From Rikenellaceae bacterium (GTDB lineage Bacteria; Bacteroidota; Bacteroidia; Bacteroidales; Rikenellaceae), in assembly GCA_015059685.1 (NCBI GenBank), contig SUZW01000004.1, positions 51,334-115,333 on the forward strand: 64,000 nucleotides of DNA. The letters are read 5' to 3'. Shown piece by piece: positions 56,071-64,000 of the stretch. A model generated the notes under the pieces. That model saw only the letters and a list, made by a program, of their open reading frames with translations. It did no database searches and was not told the DNA's origin. How positions within the stretch are numbered: position 1 is the stretch's first letter; every line of letters starts with the position of its first letter. A program made the translations under genes and the position numbers.

Positions 56071-58581
56071 TTACTCCACTCCAAGGTCGTGCAGCAGTGC
56101 ATCCAACGACTCCATATCGTAGATCTTCACATCCCTCGACTTCGAGCCATTGGCAGGGCCAATGATGCCCGCCTGCTCCAGCTGTCGAGTGATGCGGCTT
56201 GCTCGGTTGAAGCCGACATTATAAAAACTCTGTATCGACGAAGTCGAGAAGCGGCCGCTCGCCACTGCATCTCGAGCCACCTCGGCAAAGTGTTCGTCGA
56301 AGCGTATTGGCGCACCACTCTCACTACCGAAGCCCGCCTCCGCATTTGAGGCGTTGGCATCCTCGTAGTCAGGCAGTAGATATGTGCCACTTGGATATGG
56401 GAACGGCTGTGTTGCTATATGCTCCACGATATCTCGCACCTCCGGAGTATCGACAAAGGCGCACTGGATACGGGTAAGCTCACCACCATTCGAGAAGAGC
56501 ATATCGCCACGACCGATAAGCTGGTTTGCGCCCGGCTGGTCGATAATTGTTCGCGAGTCAATCATCTGCATCACACGGAAGGCAATTCGTGCAGGGAAGT
56601 TCGCCTTGATACCTCCCGTGATAACCTTCACATCAGGTCGCTGTGTCGCCACGATAAGGTGGATACCGATAGCTCGAGCCTTCTGCGCCAAGCGCATCAC
56701 AGGTTGCTCGACCTCCTTGGCGGTCATAATCAGGTCGGCAAACTCGTCGATGATAACCACGATATATGGCATAATATCGTCTTCTATCTTGTGCGCTCGT
56801 ACAAAGTCGTTGTACTCGACAATATTTCTTACGCCCGCCTTGCCACACTTGGCCAAGCGGTTTTCCATCTCAATGCAGAGAGAATTAAGGGTATATACCG
56901 CCTTCTTCGGATCCTTCACGATAGCCTCCTCCTCGGACTCCATCTTCGCCAAGAAGTGCTTCTCCAACTTCGCATATAGCGAAAACTCGACGGTCTTCGG
57001 GTCTATCAGCACAAACTTCAACTGCGAAGGGTCCTTGCGGTAGAGCAACGATGCAATAATGGCATTCAAGCCGACCGACTTACCCTGTCCCGTAGCACCT
57101 GCAACGAGCAAGTGAGGCATCTTTGCCAAGTCGAAGACATAGTTCTCGTTCTGGATTGTGCGACCAATAACAATCGGCAGCTCCGCCTTATAGTTCTGGA
57201 AACGCTCCGACTGGATAGCCGAGCGCATCGACACGGTCTCCTTGTTTATGTTCGGCACCTCGATACCGATAGTTCCCTTGCCCGGAATTGGGGCGATAAT
57301 ACGGATACCCAACGCCTTCAACGACTGCGCAATATCCTTCTCCAAGCCCTGCACTCGGGCAATCTTAACGCCCGCCTCCTGCACAATTTCGTACAGCGTT
57401 ACTGTAGGACCGATGGTTGCCGTCATCGAAACGATAGGCACACCGAAGTTGCCCAAGGTCTCCTCGATGCGTTGTTTGTTCTGCTCGATCTCCTCGTTCG
57501 ACACCTCGACACCATTTTCGTGATTTACAAGCAGTTCCACCTTCGGGAAGTTATACTTCGGGGTGCTGTCGGGGTTAAACTCTCGACGATTTGCCTCCTT
57601 CGTGCTCACCTTTCCATCCGTATGCGTTATCACATCTATATGGTCGATATTCGATTTTGGTGCTTCAACATCCTCTGCGATGGTCTCTGCCACTTGAGGC
57701 TCCGATACCTCCTCGGTAGGCTCTGCAACAGGCTCGGGCTTTGGCTCAACCGCAGGCTCGGGCTTTGGTTCAACCGCAGGCTCGGGCTCTGGCTCTGTCG
57801 CCATAGGTGCAACCTCGCCAATAACATGTACCGAGGTCTGCTCCTCCACACCATCGTCCTCGGCCTCACGCTTCGCCTTACGCTCCTCACTCTTACGGAC
57901 GATGTAGGCACGCAACGACGACACAGCATCTCTGCTCTGCTCGACACCCTGCTTGGTCGTTCGGTTGAGGAAGTCGATAAAGTGCAGATTTATGATTACG
58001 CCCGTAACAATCCAGCACGCCACAAGCACAAGTATCACACCCATAGTGCCAATCTTCGGCTCCAGCATATCGACGATAGCGATACCATAGGCTCCGCCCC
58101 AGCCCGTGCCGAAGCAGCCATCTGCGCCCGATATAAGTGCCAAAGTGAGTGAGCCGCAGATAGTAATCAGCGTTGTCGAGAGAGCCGTACGCCACAGCAC
58201 CCTCGAGCGTTCGAGCAGCAAGAATGCACCAAAGAGCACACCGATAACGGGTATCAGCAGACCAAACAGACCAAAGGCGTTGCCCACCAAGGCATTCGCA
58301 ATTGCTGCGCCCGTGCCACCGCATATATTCTTGAACTCTACGGCCATACCCATAGGGTTATTGTTCAACGCACCGAGGTCGTTGCGCCACACAAAGAGGT
58401 GCGCCACAACCGCCAACAACGCATAGAGCGACACGAGCAGAACCAAAATACCAAATACCCAGCAGAATGTCTCCCACGGTGTGCGTGTTCCATCCTGCTC
58501 GGTCAATGTTCGGTTGCGCTTCGCCTCTCGCTCCTTGCGCTTCTGCTCGGCACGGCTCGTCTTCTTACTATCCTTACTCAT
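56071..58581 (-). CDS. ftsK: FtsK/SpoIIIE DNA translocase
   Basis: This 836-aa membrane-bound DNA pump clears the chromosome from the closing septum. Several membrane helices span residues about 38-205. A Pro/Glu linker (about 262-290, EPKPEPAVEP repeats) leads to the motor. Walker A is GATGQGKSVG (495-504), Walker B is 'VVIIDEFADLI' and 'IVATQRPDVKVITGGIKANF' is conserved. The C-terminal gamma DNA-recognition domain (about 770-836, 'ASRITRQLEQAGIIGP') reads KOPS-type sequences. It begins 3 bp after murI and is followed by the lolA-like gene. Confidence 0.97.
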   Translation of the reverse strand: MSKDSKKTSRAEQKRKEREAKRNRTLTEQDGTRTPWETFCWVFGILVLLVSLYALLAVVAHLFVWRNDLGALNNNPMGMAVEFKNICGGTGAAIANALVGNAFGLFGLLIPVIGVLFGAFLLLERSRVLWRTALSTTLITICGSLTLALISGADGCFGTGWGGAYGIAIVDMLEPKIGTMGVILVLVACWIVTGVIINLHFIDFLNRTTKQGVEQSRDAVSSLRAYIVRKSEERKAKREAEDDGVEEQTSVHVIGEVAPMATEPEPEPAVEPKPEPAVEPKPEPVAEPTEEVSEPQVAETIAEDVEAPKSNIDHIDVITHTDGKVSTKEANRREFNPDSTPKYNFPKVELLVNHENGVEVSNEEIEQNKQRIEETLGNFGVPIVSMTATIGPTVTLYEIVQEAGVKIARVQGLEKDIAQSLKALGIRIIAPIPGKGTIGIEVPNINKETVSMRSAIQSERFQNYKAELPIVIGRTIQNENYVFDLAKMPHLLVAGATGQGKSVGLNAIIASLLYRKDPSQLKFVLIDPKTVEFSLYAKLEKHFLAKMESEEEAIVKDPKKAVYTLNSLCIEMENRLAKCGKAGVRNIVEYNDFVRAHKIEDDIMPYIVVIIDEFADLIMTAKEVEQPVMRLAQKARAIGIHLIVATQRPDVKVITGGIKANFPARIAFRVMQMIDSRTIIDQPGANQLIGRGDMLFSNGGELTRIQCAFVDTPEVRDIVEHIATQPFPYPSGTYLLPDYEDANASNAEAGFGSESGAPIRFDEHFAEVARDAVASGRFSTSSIQSFYNVGFNRASRITRQLEQAGIIGPANGSKSRDVKIYDMESLDALLHDLGVE

Positions 58582-58584
58582 ACT

Positions 58585-59334
58585 CTATCTATCTTTCATT
58601 TTCAACTTCTCAACATACTCTTCGCCCGCAAATGAGAGGTAGCGACAACTCTGCTTCGCTCCCTCCTCGGCCCGCAGGCCTCGCTCGTCGAGCAACGATG
58701 CCACTCTGCGTGCTATAGCTGCTGCCGAGTCGATAATCTCCACACCCTCGCCCGCAACACGCTCTATGACGCTGCGCAGAAATGGGTAGTGCGTGCAGCC
58801 CAGCACAATCTTATCGGCTCCCGCCTCGACGAGAGGCTCCACGACCCTGCGCACCAACGCCTCGGTCGCCTCACTCTCCTCCTCGTTGCACTCCACCGCC
58901 TCGACAAAGCCCTCGCCCACAGCCGCTATAATCTGCACCTTGTCGGCATACTGTGCCGCTGTAGTGCGGAAGTGGTCGCCCTCGAGTGAGCGTCGTGTCG
59001 CCAAGACTCCCACAACACCACTCTTCGTCGTCAGTGCCGCAGGTTTCACCGCAGGTTCCAGCCCCACAAACGGCACATCGGGATAGCGCTCTCGCAACGC
59101 TCTAATAGCCACTGCGGTGGCGGTATTGCAGGCGATAACGATAAGTTTGCACCCCTCGGCCAAGAGTCTTTCGACCGCCTCCTCGGTAAAGCGTTTTACC
59201 TCCTCGGTGCTACGCTCCCCATAAGGGCACCTCGCACCATCGCCCAGATAGATGAACGACTCGTACGGCAACGCCTCTCGCAGTGTGCGCAACACCGAAA
59301 GTCCTCCCAATCCCGAATCGAAAACACCAATCAT
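58585..59334 (-). CDS. murI: Glutamate racemase
   Basis: This 249-aa enzyme makes D-glutamate for peptidoglycan. The start at 59334 (MIGVFDSGLGGLS) matches the family; an in-frame ATG at 59355 lies inside a TTAGCCA word repeat and would add MAKSLKS. Both catalytic cysteines are present in 'VIACNTATAVA' (about 66-76) and 'LGCTHYPFLRSV' (about 177-188). It lies between aroK and ftsK on one transcript. Confidence 0.96.
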   Translation of the reverse strand: MIGVFDSGLGGLSVLRTLREALPYESFIYLGDGARCPYGERSTEEVKRFTEEAVERLLAEGCKLIVIACNTATAVAIRALRERYPDVPFVGLEPAVKPAALTTKSGVVGVLATRRSLEGDHFRTTAAQYADKVQIIAAVGEGFVEAVECNEEESEATEALVRRVVEPLVEAGADKIVLGCTHYPFLRSVIERVAGEGVEIIDSAAAIARRVASLLDERGLRAEEGAKQSCRYLSFAGEEYVEKLKMKDR

Positions 59335-59375
59335 ACTCTTAAGGCTTTTAGCCATTAGCCATTAGCTATTGGCTT
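59335..59375. repeat. TTAGCCA words between aroK and murI
   Basis: Four degenerate TTAGCCA/TTAGCTA words fill the 41-bp gap. On the transcript they read AGCCAATAGCTAATGGC and can pair with the following AAAAGCC. They place an in-frame upstream ATG 21 bp before the murI start. Confidence 0.7.
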
Positions 59376-59894
59376 TTAATTTCTAATTATAAACTCTGCG
59401 AGTCGCTCTACAATCTCATCGTCGCCAATCTGCGAGCAATCAACCACCACATGCGCCTGCTCATAGATAGGCTCTCGCTCGGCCAGGTGTGTCTGCATAA
59501 ATGCCAACAACTCCTCATCGTTCAACCCACGGAACTTCGGGCGTTTGGCCCTTCCGTGCGGTGAGAGGCGGGATAAAATCTGCTCGGGTGTACGCTTCAG
59601 ATAGACCGACACACCATGCTCGGCTATCCACACCATATTGTCACCCCACACGGGCAGACCTCCACCCGTAGAGATAATGGCACTCTCGTAGTCGGCTGTC
59701 TGCTCCAAGGCTCTGCGCTCCGCCTGACGGAAATACTCCTCACCCGCAAAGTTTATCACATCTGCCACCGCAGCGCCCTCCGCCTCCTCGACCATCTTGT
59801 CGGTATCGAGGAACGGCAGCTCGGTGCGCCTGGCGATCTTGCGACCAAGGGTACTCTTTCCTGCACCCATATATCCAGTTAAGTACAATCGCAT
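59376..59894 (-). CDS. aroK: Shikimate kinase
   Basis: This 172-aa enzyme phosphorylates shikimate in aromatic amino-acid synthesis. The start at 59894 (MRLYLTGYMG) fits the family; an in-frame ATG at 59915 again falls in TTAGCCA words and would add MAKSQKS. Motifs are P-loop GYMGAGKSTLG (about 7-17), 'FLDTDKMVEE' (about 29-38), the substrate-binding 'ISTGGGLPVW' and the lid 'LSPHGRAKRPKF'. It is the first gene of the aroK-murI-ftsK-lolA run and has a repeat element upstream. Confidence 0.95.
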   Translation of the reverse strand: MRLYLTGYMGAGKSTLGRKIARRTELPFLDTDKMVEEAEGAAVADVINFAGEEYFRQAERRALEQTADYESAIISTGGGLPVWGDNMVWIAEHGVSVYLKRTPEQILSRLSPHGRAKRPKFRGLNDEELLAFMQTHLAEREPIYEQAHVVVDCSQIGDDEIVERLAEFIIRN

Positions 59895-59904
59895 ACTTTT
59901 TTGG

Positions 59905-60145
59905 CTTTTAGCCATTAGCTATTAGCCATTGGCTGTTTTTGTTTTCCGAACTCTTACCCTTGTCAAGGCGCAGGGCTAAATGGCATACGCTCGTTGCACT
60001 CGCTGAATGGCAAGGAATGACATGCGCTCCCGTTGGTCGCTTAATGGCAAATGCGCCTGCCATTAAGCAGTCGTCTGACTGCGCTGCCATTAAATGTCAT
60101 TAAGGGCGTAAGCCCGTTTGCCATTCAATGCCATCTTATTGGCGC
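59905..60145. repeat. Word-repeat element, copy E (ATGGCATT family, inverted relative to copy D)
   Basis: TTAGCCA words (59909-59930) are followed by an end sequence ACTCTTACCCTTGTCAAGG+CGCA (59949-59972) and an array of ATGGCA words facing TGCCATT words. The reverse complement of 59947-60143 aligns along its length with 53459-53650. Small internal hairpins (GCAGTCGTCTGACTGC; GGGCGTAAGCCC) differ in loop and stem bases from copy D but keep pairing. It separates parC from aroK. Confidence 0.8.
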
Positions 60146-60160
60146 TCTACTCACTACTCT

Positions 60161-62908
60161 CTAAAAAAGGTTTAGCTGCTCCGAGTTAGTCTCGTCAATA
60201 TCATTGCGAACAATCTCTATCGGAGTGCCACTATTGTTTACCGGCTTTATAACCTCCTCTGCGGCAACATCCTCGACCTCCTCAATCTGCTCCTCGGCAG
60301 GCTCGACCATTGGCTCAACATCGTCATCTATCGGCTCATCGTTGTTTTCGGGCTCCTCGGGCTCTACCACCTCGGGCTCAATAAAGGTCAATGTAGCCAC
60401 ATCGAAGGTGGTGAGTCGCTTACCCTTGGCCTTGCAAGATTTGACACCCACAAACTCCTCGACATTGACCATATCGGCAGGGCGATTTTCGTGTGCGCCC
60501 TTATATGTAATCTGCAACTCGGCACCCTTCACGCCCGAGATACACTCGAAGCGGCACGAGCCATCCTCGTCGAGGAAGTATTGAGTCTTGTCGGTCTGCT
60601 CCAACGCAAAGCGTTTCATATAGTAGTAGCCCTGCACGCTGTCGAAGTAGCAGAGGTTATAGACCCTGCCCGCCTCGTAACGCTCGACACGCACCGTGTC
60701 GTCAGGGAAGTGCTGCTGCGTATCGAAGCCCGTGATGTAGGCGAGATTTTTCGCTGTCCACACCACAATCTTATCGTTGCCCTTGAACTCACCGAGCAAC
60801 TTACCACGACCATCGCTATTGAGGCGACGAACATCCTCGTCCCACCATATATTCTGACCCGCCAAGGTCGAAACGCCCTTCTCCTTCAAGACAATCTTGT
60901 GAATTGGGTAGCGGGAGAAGAGGTTACCCTGCGACTGGCGACCCTTGATAGCCAGCTCCGAGAAGTCCAAATCGACAATCATCTTCTTCAGGCGTGGGCG
61001 TGGGCGGAAGTATATCTTCAGCACCTCGGCCTCGCCATTCGGATTTACCGAGAGGTACAAAATATCGCTCTTTGGAGTACCCTTTGTGAGGTTGTACTCC
61101 TTATCTCGTGTAATACCCTTGATGGCGCATCGCTTCATCATTATCGCACCACCTCGACCATCTCGATACAACAAGTTGTATATCGTGCGCTCATCGTTGC
61201 GCTTGAATACGCCAATATAGTATATGTTCTTATCGACAAAGCTCTTCTCTGCCACCTTCTTGATGAAATAACGACCATCACGCAAGATGATTATCACATC
61301 GTCGATATCCGAGCAGTCGCAGACATACTCGGCATCCTTCATCGACTTGCCGATACCGAAGAAGCCCTCCTCTCTATCGACATAGAGTTTTGCGTTCGAC
61401 ACCGCCACCTTTGTAGCCTCAATCGAGTCAAACTCTCTAATCTCGGTCTGACGCTCCTTGCCTTTGCCGTACTTCTCACGGATATGCTCGAAGTAGGCGA
61501 TAGCGTAGTCGGTCAAGTGCGCCAAGTCGTGCTTCACCTGCTTGATATCCTTCTCAATCTGCTTTATCTCATTGTCCGCCTTATCCGAGTCGAAACGAGA
61601 GATACGAATAAACTTCAGCTCTGTCAGGCGTTGCACATCTTCAATCGTAACCTCCCTGCGCAACAACGACTTAAATGGCTCCAAACCCTTATCCACCGCT
61701 GCGTAAGCCTCCTCACGGCTCTTGCAGCCCTCGATAAGCTGATAGAGTTTGTTTTCGATAAAGATGCGCTCCAACGATGCAGCGTGCCAAGCCTCATTAT
61801 GCTCCGCCAAGGCTATCTCCAACTCCTGTTTCAACAGTCCCTTGGTATGCTCTGCCGAGTGGCGCAAAATATCGCTTACGCCCATAAATGCAGGTTTGTC
61901 ATCCTTGATAACGCAGGCGTTTGGCGAAATCGACACCTCGCACAATGTGAAGGCGTAGAGTGCGTCAATCGTCTTGTCGCACGACTCTCCCGCTGCTACC
62001 TGCACGATAATTTCGGCCTTACGAGCTGTGTTGTCATCAACACGACGAATTTTAATCTTGCCCTTCTGGTTGGCTTTGAGGATAGAGTCTTTGATGCTCT
62101 CGGTAGTTGTCGAGAACGGTATCTCGGTGATAGCCAGCGTATTCTTATCCAACTTGGATATCTTTGCTCGCACCTTCACTGCACCGCCACGCAAGCCATC
62201 ATTATAGCGTGACACATCTATCATACCGCCCGTTGGGAAGTCGGGATAGAGCTGGAACTCCTCGCCTCGCAAATGGGCGATAGAGGCCGAAATAAGCTCG
62301 TTAAAGTTGTGTGGTAAAATCTTCGATGCAAGACCTACGGCAATACCCTCGGCTCCCTGCGCCAAGAGCAGTGGGAACTTCACTGGCAGGGTTACAGGCT
62401 CCTCCTTGCGACCATCGTATGCCAACATCCACTCGGTAGTCTTCTTGTTATAGACCACCTCCAAAGCAAACTTCGACAAGCGAGCCTCGATATATCGGGC
62501 TGCCGCAGCATCATCGCCCGTGAGGATATTACCCCAGTTACCCTGACAGTCAATCAAGAGCTCCTTCTGTCCGAGCTGCACCAACGCATCTTTGATAGAA
62601 GCATCTCCGTGTGGGTGGTACTGCATGGTCTGTCCCACGAGGTTTGCCACCTTGTTCAACTTGCCATCATCCACCACCTTCATAGCGTGAAGAATACGGC
62701 GCTGCACAGGCTTCAAACCATCGTCAATATGGGGCACTGCACGCTCCAAAATAACATACGAGGCGTAGTCCAAGAACCAATTCTTGTACATACCCGTCAG
62801 TCGCTTGGTGCTCTGCTCCGCCATCAAGGCGTCATACTTGCCGGGCTCCGAGGCGACAATCTCCTCCTCGTTCAACAACTCTTCCTGTATATCTTTCTCT
62901 TCGTTCAT
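60161..62908 (-). CDS. parC: DNA topoisomerase IV subunit A (GyrA/ParC family)
   Basis: This 915-aa subunit breaks and rejoins DNA. The catalytic Tyr139 lies in 'AAARYIEARLS'; other motifs are 'VILERAVPHIDDGLKPVQRRIL' (split about 52-73), 'MQYHPHGDASIKDAL' (about 95-109) and 'LLAQGAEGIAVGLASKILPHNF'. The C-terminal region lacks a clear GyrA box (QRRGGKG), and the length and neighbour (a ParE-like gene) favour topoisomerase IV over gyrase. The last 60 residues are highly acidic. The stop is 86 bp from the ParE-like gene's unit in the same direction. Confidence 0.92.
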   Translation of the reverse strand: MNEEKDIQEELLNEEEIVASEPGKYDALMAEQSTKRLTGMYKNWFLDYASYVILERAVPHIDDGLKPVQRRILHAMKVVDDGKLNKVANLVGQTMQYHPHGDASIKDALVQLGQKELLIDCQGNWGNILTGDDAAAARYIEARLSKFALEVVYNKKTTEWMLAYDGRKEEPVTLPVKFPLLLAQGAEGIAVGLASKILPHNFNELISASIAHLRGEEFQLYPDFPTGGMIDVSRYNDGLRGGAVKVRAKISKLDKNTLAITEIPFSTTTESIKDSILKANQKGKIKIRRVDDNTARKAEIIVQVAAGESCDKTIDALYAFTLCEVSISPNACVIKDDKPAFMGVSDILRHSAEHTKGLLKQELEIALAEHNEAWHAASLERIFIENKLYQLIEGCKSREEAYAAVDKGLEPFKSLLRREVTIEDVQRLTELKFIRISRFDSDKADNEIKQIEKDIKQVKHDLAHLTDYAIAYFEHIREKYGKGKERQTEIREFDSIEATKVAVSNAKLYVDREEGFFGIGKSMKDAEYVCDCSDIDDVIIILRDGRYFIKKVAEKSFVDKNIYYIGVFKRNDERTIYNLLYRDGRGGAIMMKRCAIKGITRDKEYNLTKGTPKSDILYLSVNPNGEAEVLKIYFRPRPRLKKMIVDLDFSELAIKGRQSQGNLFSRYPIHKIVLKEKGVSTLAGQNIWWDEDVRRLNSDGRGKLLGEFKGNDKIVVWTAKNLAYITGFDTQQHFPDDTVRVERYEAGRVYNLCYFDSVQGYYYMKRFALEQTDKTQYFLDEDGSCRFECISGVKGAELQITYKGAHENRPADMVNVEEFVGVKSCKAKGKRLTTFDVATLTFIEPEVVEPEEPENNDEPIDDDVEPMVEPAEEQIEEVEDVAAEEVIKPVNNSGTPIEIVRNDIDETNSEQLNLF

Positions 62909-62994
62909 ATATTCACTTCGTTCAAATTGAGAATTGAGAATTGAGAATTGAGAATTAAGAATTACTTTTTTAACTACTCACTACTCTCTACTCA
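62909..62994. repeat. GAATTGA and ACTACTC words between parE and parC
   Basis: Five AATTGAG/AATTAAG words (62926-62961) are followed by ACTACTC/TCTACTC words (62973-63001), which run into the parE stop. No gene. Confidence 0.75.
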
Positions 62995-64000
62995 CTACTC
63001 ACTAATTTTGTCCTCCTCGATGCGCAGATTACCCACAATAAACTGCTGTCGGTCGTAGGTGTTCTTACCCATATAGAAGGTCAGCATATCCATAATCGGG
63101 TCGTCTTTCGTAAGGCGCACCTTGTCAAGGCGTATCTGCTCGCCGATAAAGCCCTCGAACTCATCGGGCGAAATCTCTCCCAAACCCTTAAATCGTGTAA
63201 TCTCGGCCGTAGCACCGCACTTCTCAATCGCTGCCACACGCTCCTCCTCCGAGTAGCAGTAGATGGTCTCTTTCTTATTACGCACACGGAAAAGTGGTGT
63301 CTGCATAATAAACAAGTGACCACGCCTAATCAGGTCGGGGAAGAACTGCAAGAAGAAGGTCAGCAAGAGCAAGCGGATGTGCATACCATCGACATCGGCA
63401 TCGGTTGCGATAACCACCTTGTTGTAGCGGAGGTTATCCATATCCTCCTCGATATTCAACGCCACCTGCAAATTGTTGAACTCATCGTTCTTGTAAACAA
63501 TGGTCTTCTTCATACCGTAGGAGTTCAGCGGTTTTCCCCTCAGCGAGAATACCGCCTGCGTCTGCGGGTTACGGCTCTTGGTGATTGAGCCCGAAGCCGA
63601 ATTACCCTCCGTGAGGAATATCATCGTCTGCTCCGCCAACTCGTGCTTGTCCGTGCGGTGTATCTTGCAGTCACGCAAGTTCTTATTGTTCAAGAGTGCC
63701 TTCTTTGCCGTGTCACGAGCCTTCTTCTGAACACCTGCAATCTCCTTGCGCTCCTTCTCGTTCTCGACAATCTTGCGCTGTATGGCCTGTGCCGTATCGG
63801 GGTTCTTGTGGAGGTAGTTGTCCAACTCCGTAGAGAGGAACTCGCCCACAAACTGACGGATTGTCGGTCCTCCGTTCCACATATCCTTCGAGCCGAGTTT
63901 AATCTTGGTCTGCGACTCGAACAACGGCTTCGACACCTTCAACGAGATAGCCGCAATAATCGAAGAGCGAATATCCGAAGGGTCGTAGTCCTTGTGATAA
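62995..64000 (-). CDS. parE: DNA topoisomerase IV subunit B, C-terminal part (5' end beyond window)
   Basis: The frame runs open to the right edge; the first residues seen are '[19 protein letters not shown]', typical of the transducer domain, so the start is outside the window. Visible are the TOPRIM motifs '[12 protein letters not shown]' (Glu), '[18 protein letters not shown]' (the DxDxD metal site) and '[15 protein letters not shown]'. It forms the ATPase half of topoisomerase IV with the parC product encoded 86 bp downstream. The C-terminal end is short, as in ParE. Confidence 0.93.
   Translation of the reverse strand, partial: YHKDYDPSDIRSSIIAAISLKVSKPLFESQTKIKLGSKDMWNGGPTIRQFVGEFLSTELDNYLHKNPDTAQAIQRKIVENEKERKEIAGVQKKARDTAKKALLNNKNLRDCKIHRTDKHELAEQTMIFLTEGNSASGSITKSRNPQTQAVFSLRGKPLNSYGMKKTIVYKNDEFNNLQVALNIEEDMDNLRYNKVVIATDADVDGMHIRLLLLTFFLQFFPDLIRRGHLFIMQTPLFRVRNKKETIYCYSEEERVAAIEKCGATAEITRFKGLGEISPDEFEGFIGEQIRLDKVRLTKDDPIMDMLTFYMGKNTYDRQQFIVGNLRIEEDKISE

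Overview
The window (about 50% G+C) comes from a member of the Bacteroidales. The evidence is a SusC/SusD pair, lipoproteins with Bacteroidetes-style lipoboxes, BACON and fimbrillin-like domains, DUF4491, DUF4831 and DUF1573 proteins, a fused gamma-alpha 2-oxoacid:ferredoxin oxidoreductase, and promoters of the form TTTG-N19/20-TAnnTTTG. A gut Alistipes-like (Rikenellaceae) genome fits best, but the genus is an inference. No rRNA, tRNA, transposase or CRISPR array was seen.

Layout. (1) 1-15.4 kb, minus strand: one accessory operon with short gaps (13-81 bp). In order of transcription it holds a well-formed promoter, a possible leader ORF with a G9 tract, a 41-aa peptide, a fimbrillin-like lipoprotein, three tandem calcineurin-like phosphoesterases (the first fused to a fimbrillin-like and a jelly-roll-like region), SusC, SusD and a BACON lipoprotein. 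It looks like a polysaccharide utilization locus in which phosphoesterases replace glycoside hydrolases. (2) 15.4-22.7 kb: repeats, a GH2 beta-galactosidase, a LexA/CI-like XRE-S24 repressor facing a small protein and an intact but solitary phage terminase large subunit, then tsaD. (3) 22.8-35.9 kb, plus strand: tamB, exbB, exbD, tonB, a DUF1573 gene, korA, korB, ybbR-like, coaE, folP, lolD and a TIGR02757 gene, many overlapping by 4-26 bp. (4) 35.9-44.3 kb: an AT-rich lipoprotein between perfect 30-bp inverted repeats, trmN6, a DUF4831 gene, an AlkD-like gene, a LytTR response regulator and LytS-type kinase with a DUF4491 gene, an ECF sigma / membrane protein / Spy-like operon, and a surface lipoprotein. 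(5) 44.3-64 kb, minus strand: acyl-CoA transferase/hydrolase, rimP-nusA-infB, dnaK, an SGNH hydrolase, a small HTH protein, aroK-murI-ftsK-lolA, parC and the C-terminal half of parE.

The most unusual signal is non-coding. Four long imperfect palindromes (15768-15892, 44678-44804, 51156-51284, 53806-53932) each sit on the stop codon of a minus-strand gene. They share a core with an asymmetric internal loop (RCAG opposite TGA), while the stems on both sides differ between copies in a compensatory way. At 53.8 kb the outer arm is an inverted copy of the last four codons and stop of the gene. Other non-coding elements are made of short repeated words (AGTAAGGGCT, ATGGCATT, TTAGCCA, GTTAGAGG, ACTACTC, GACGAGA), some with terminal inverted repeats ending in GGCGCA.
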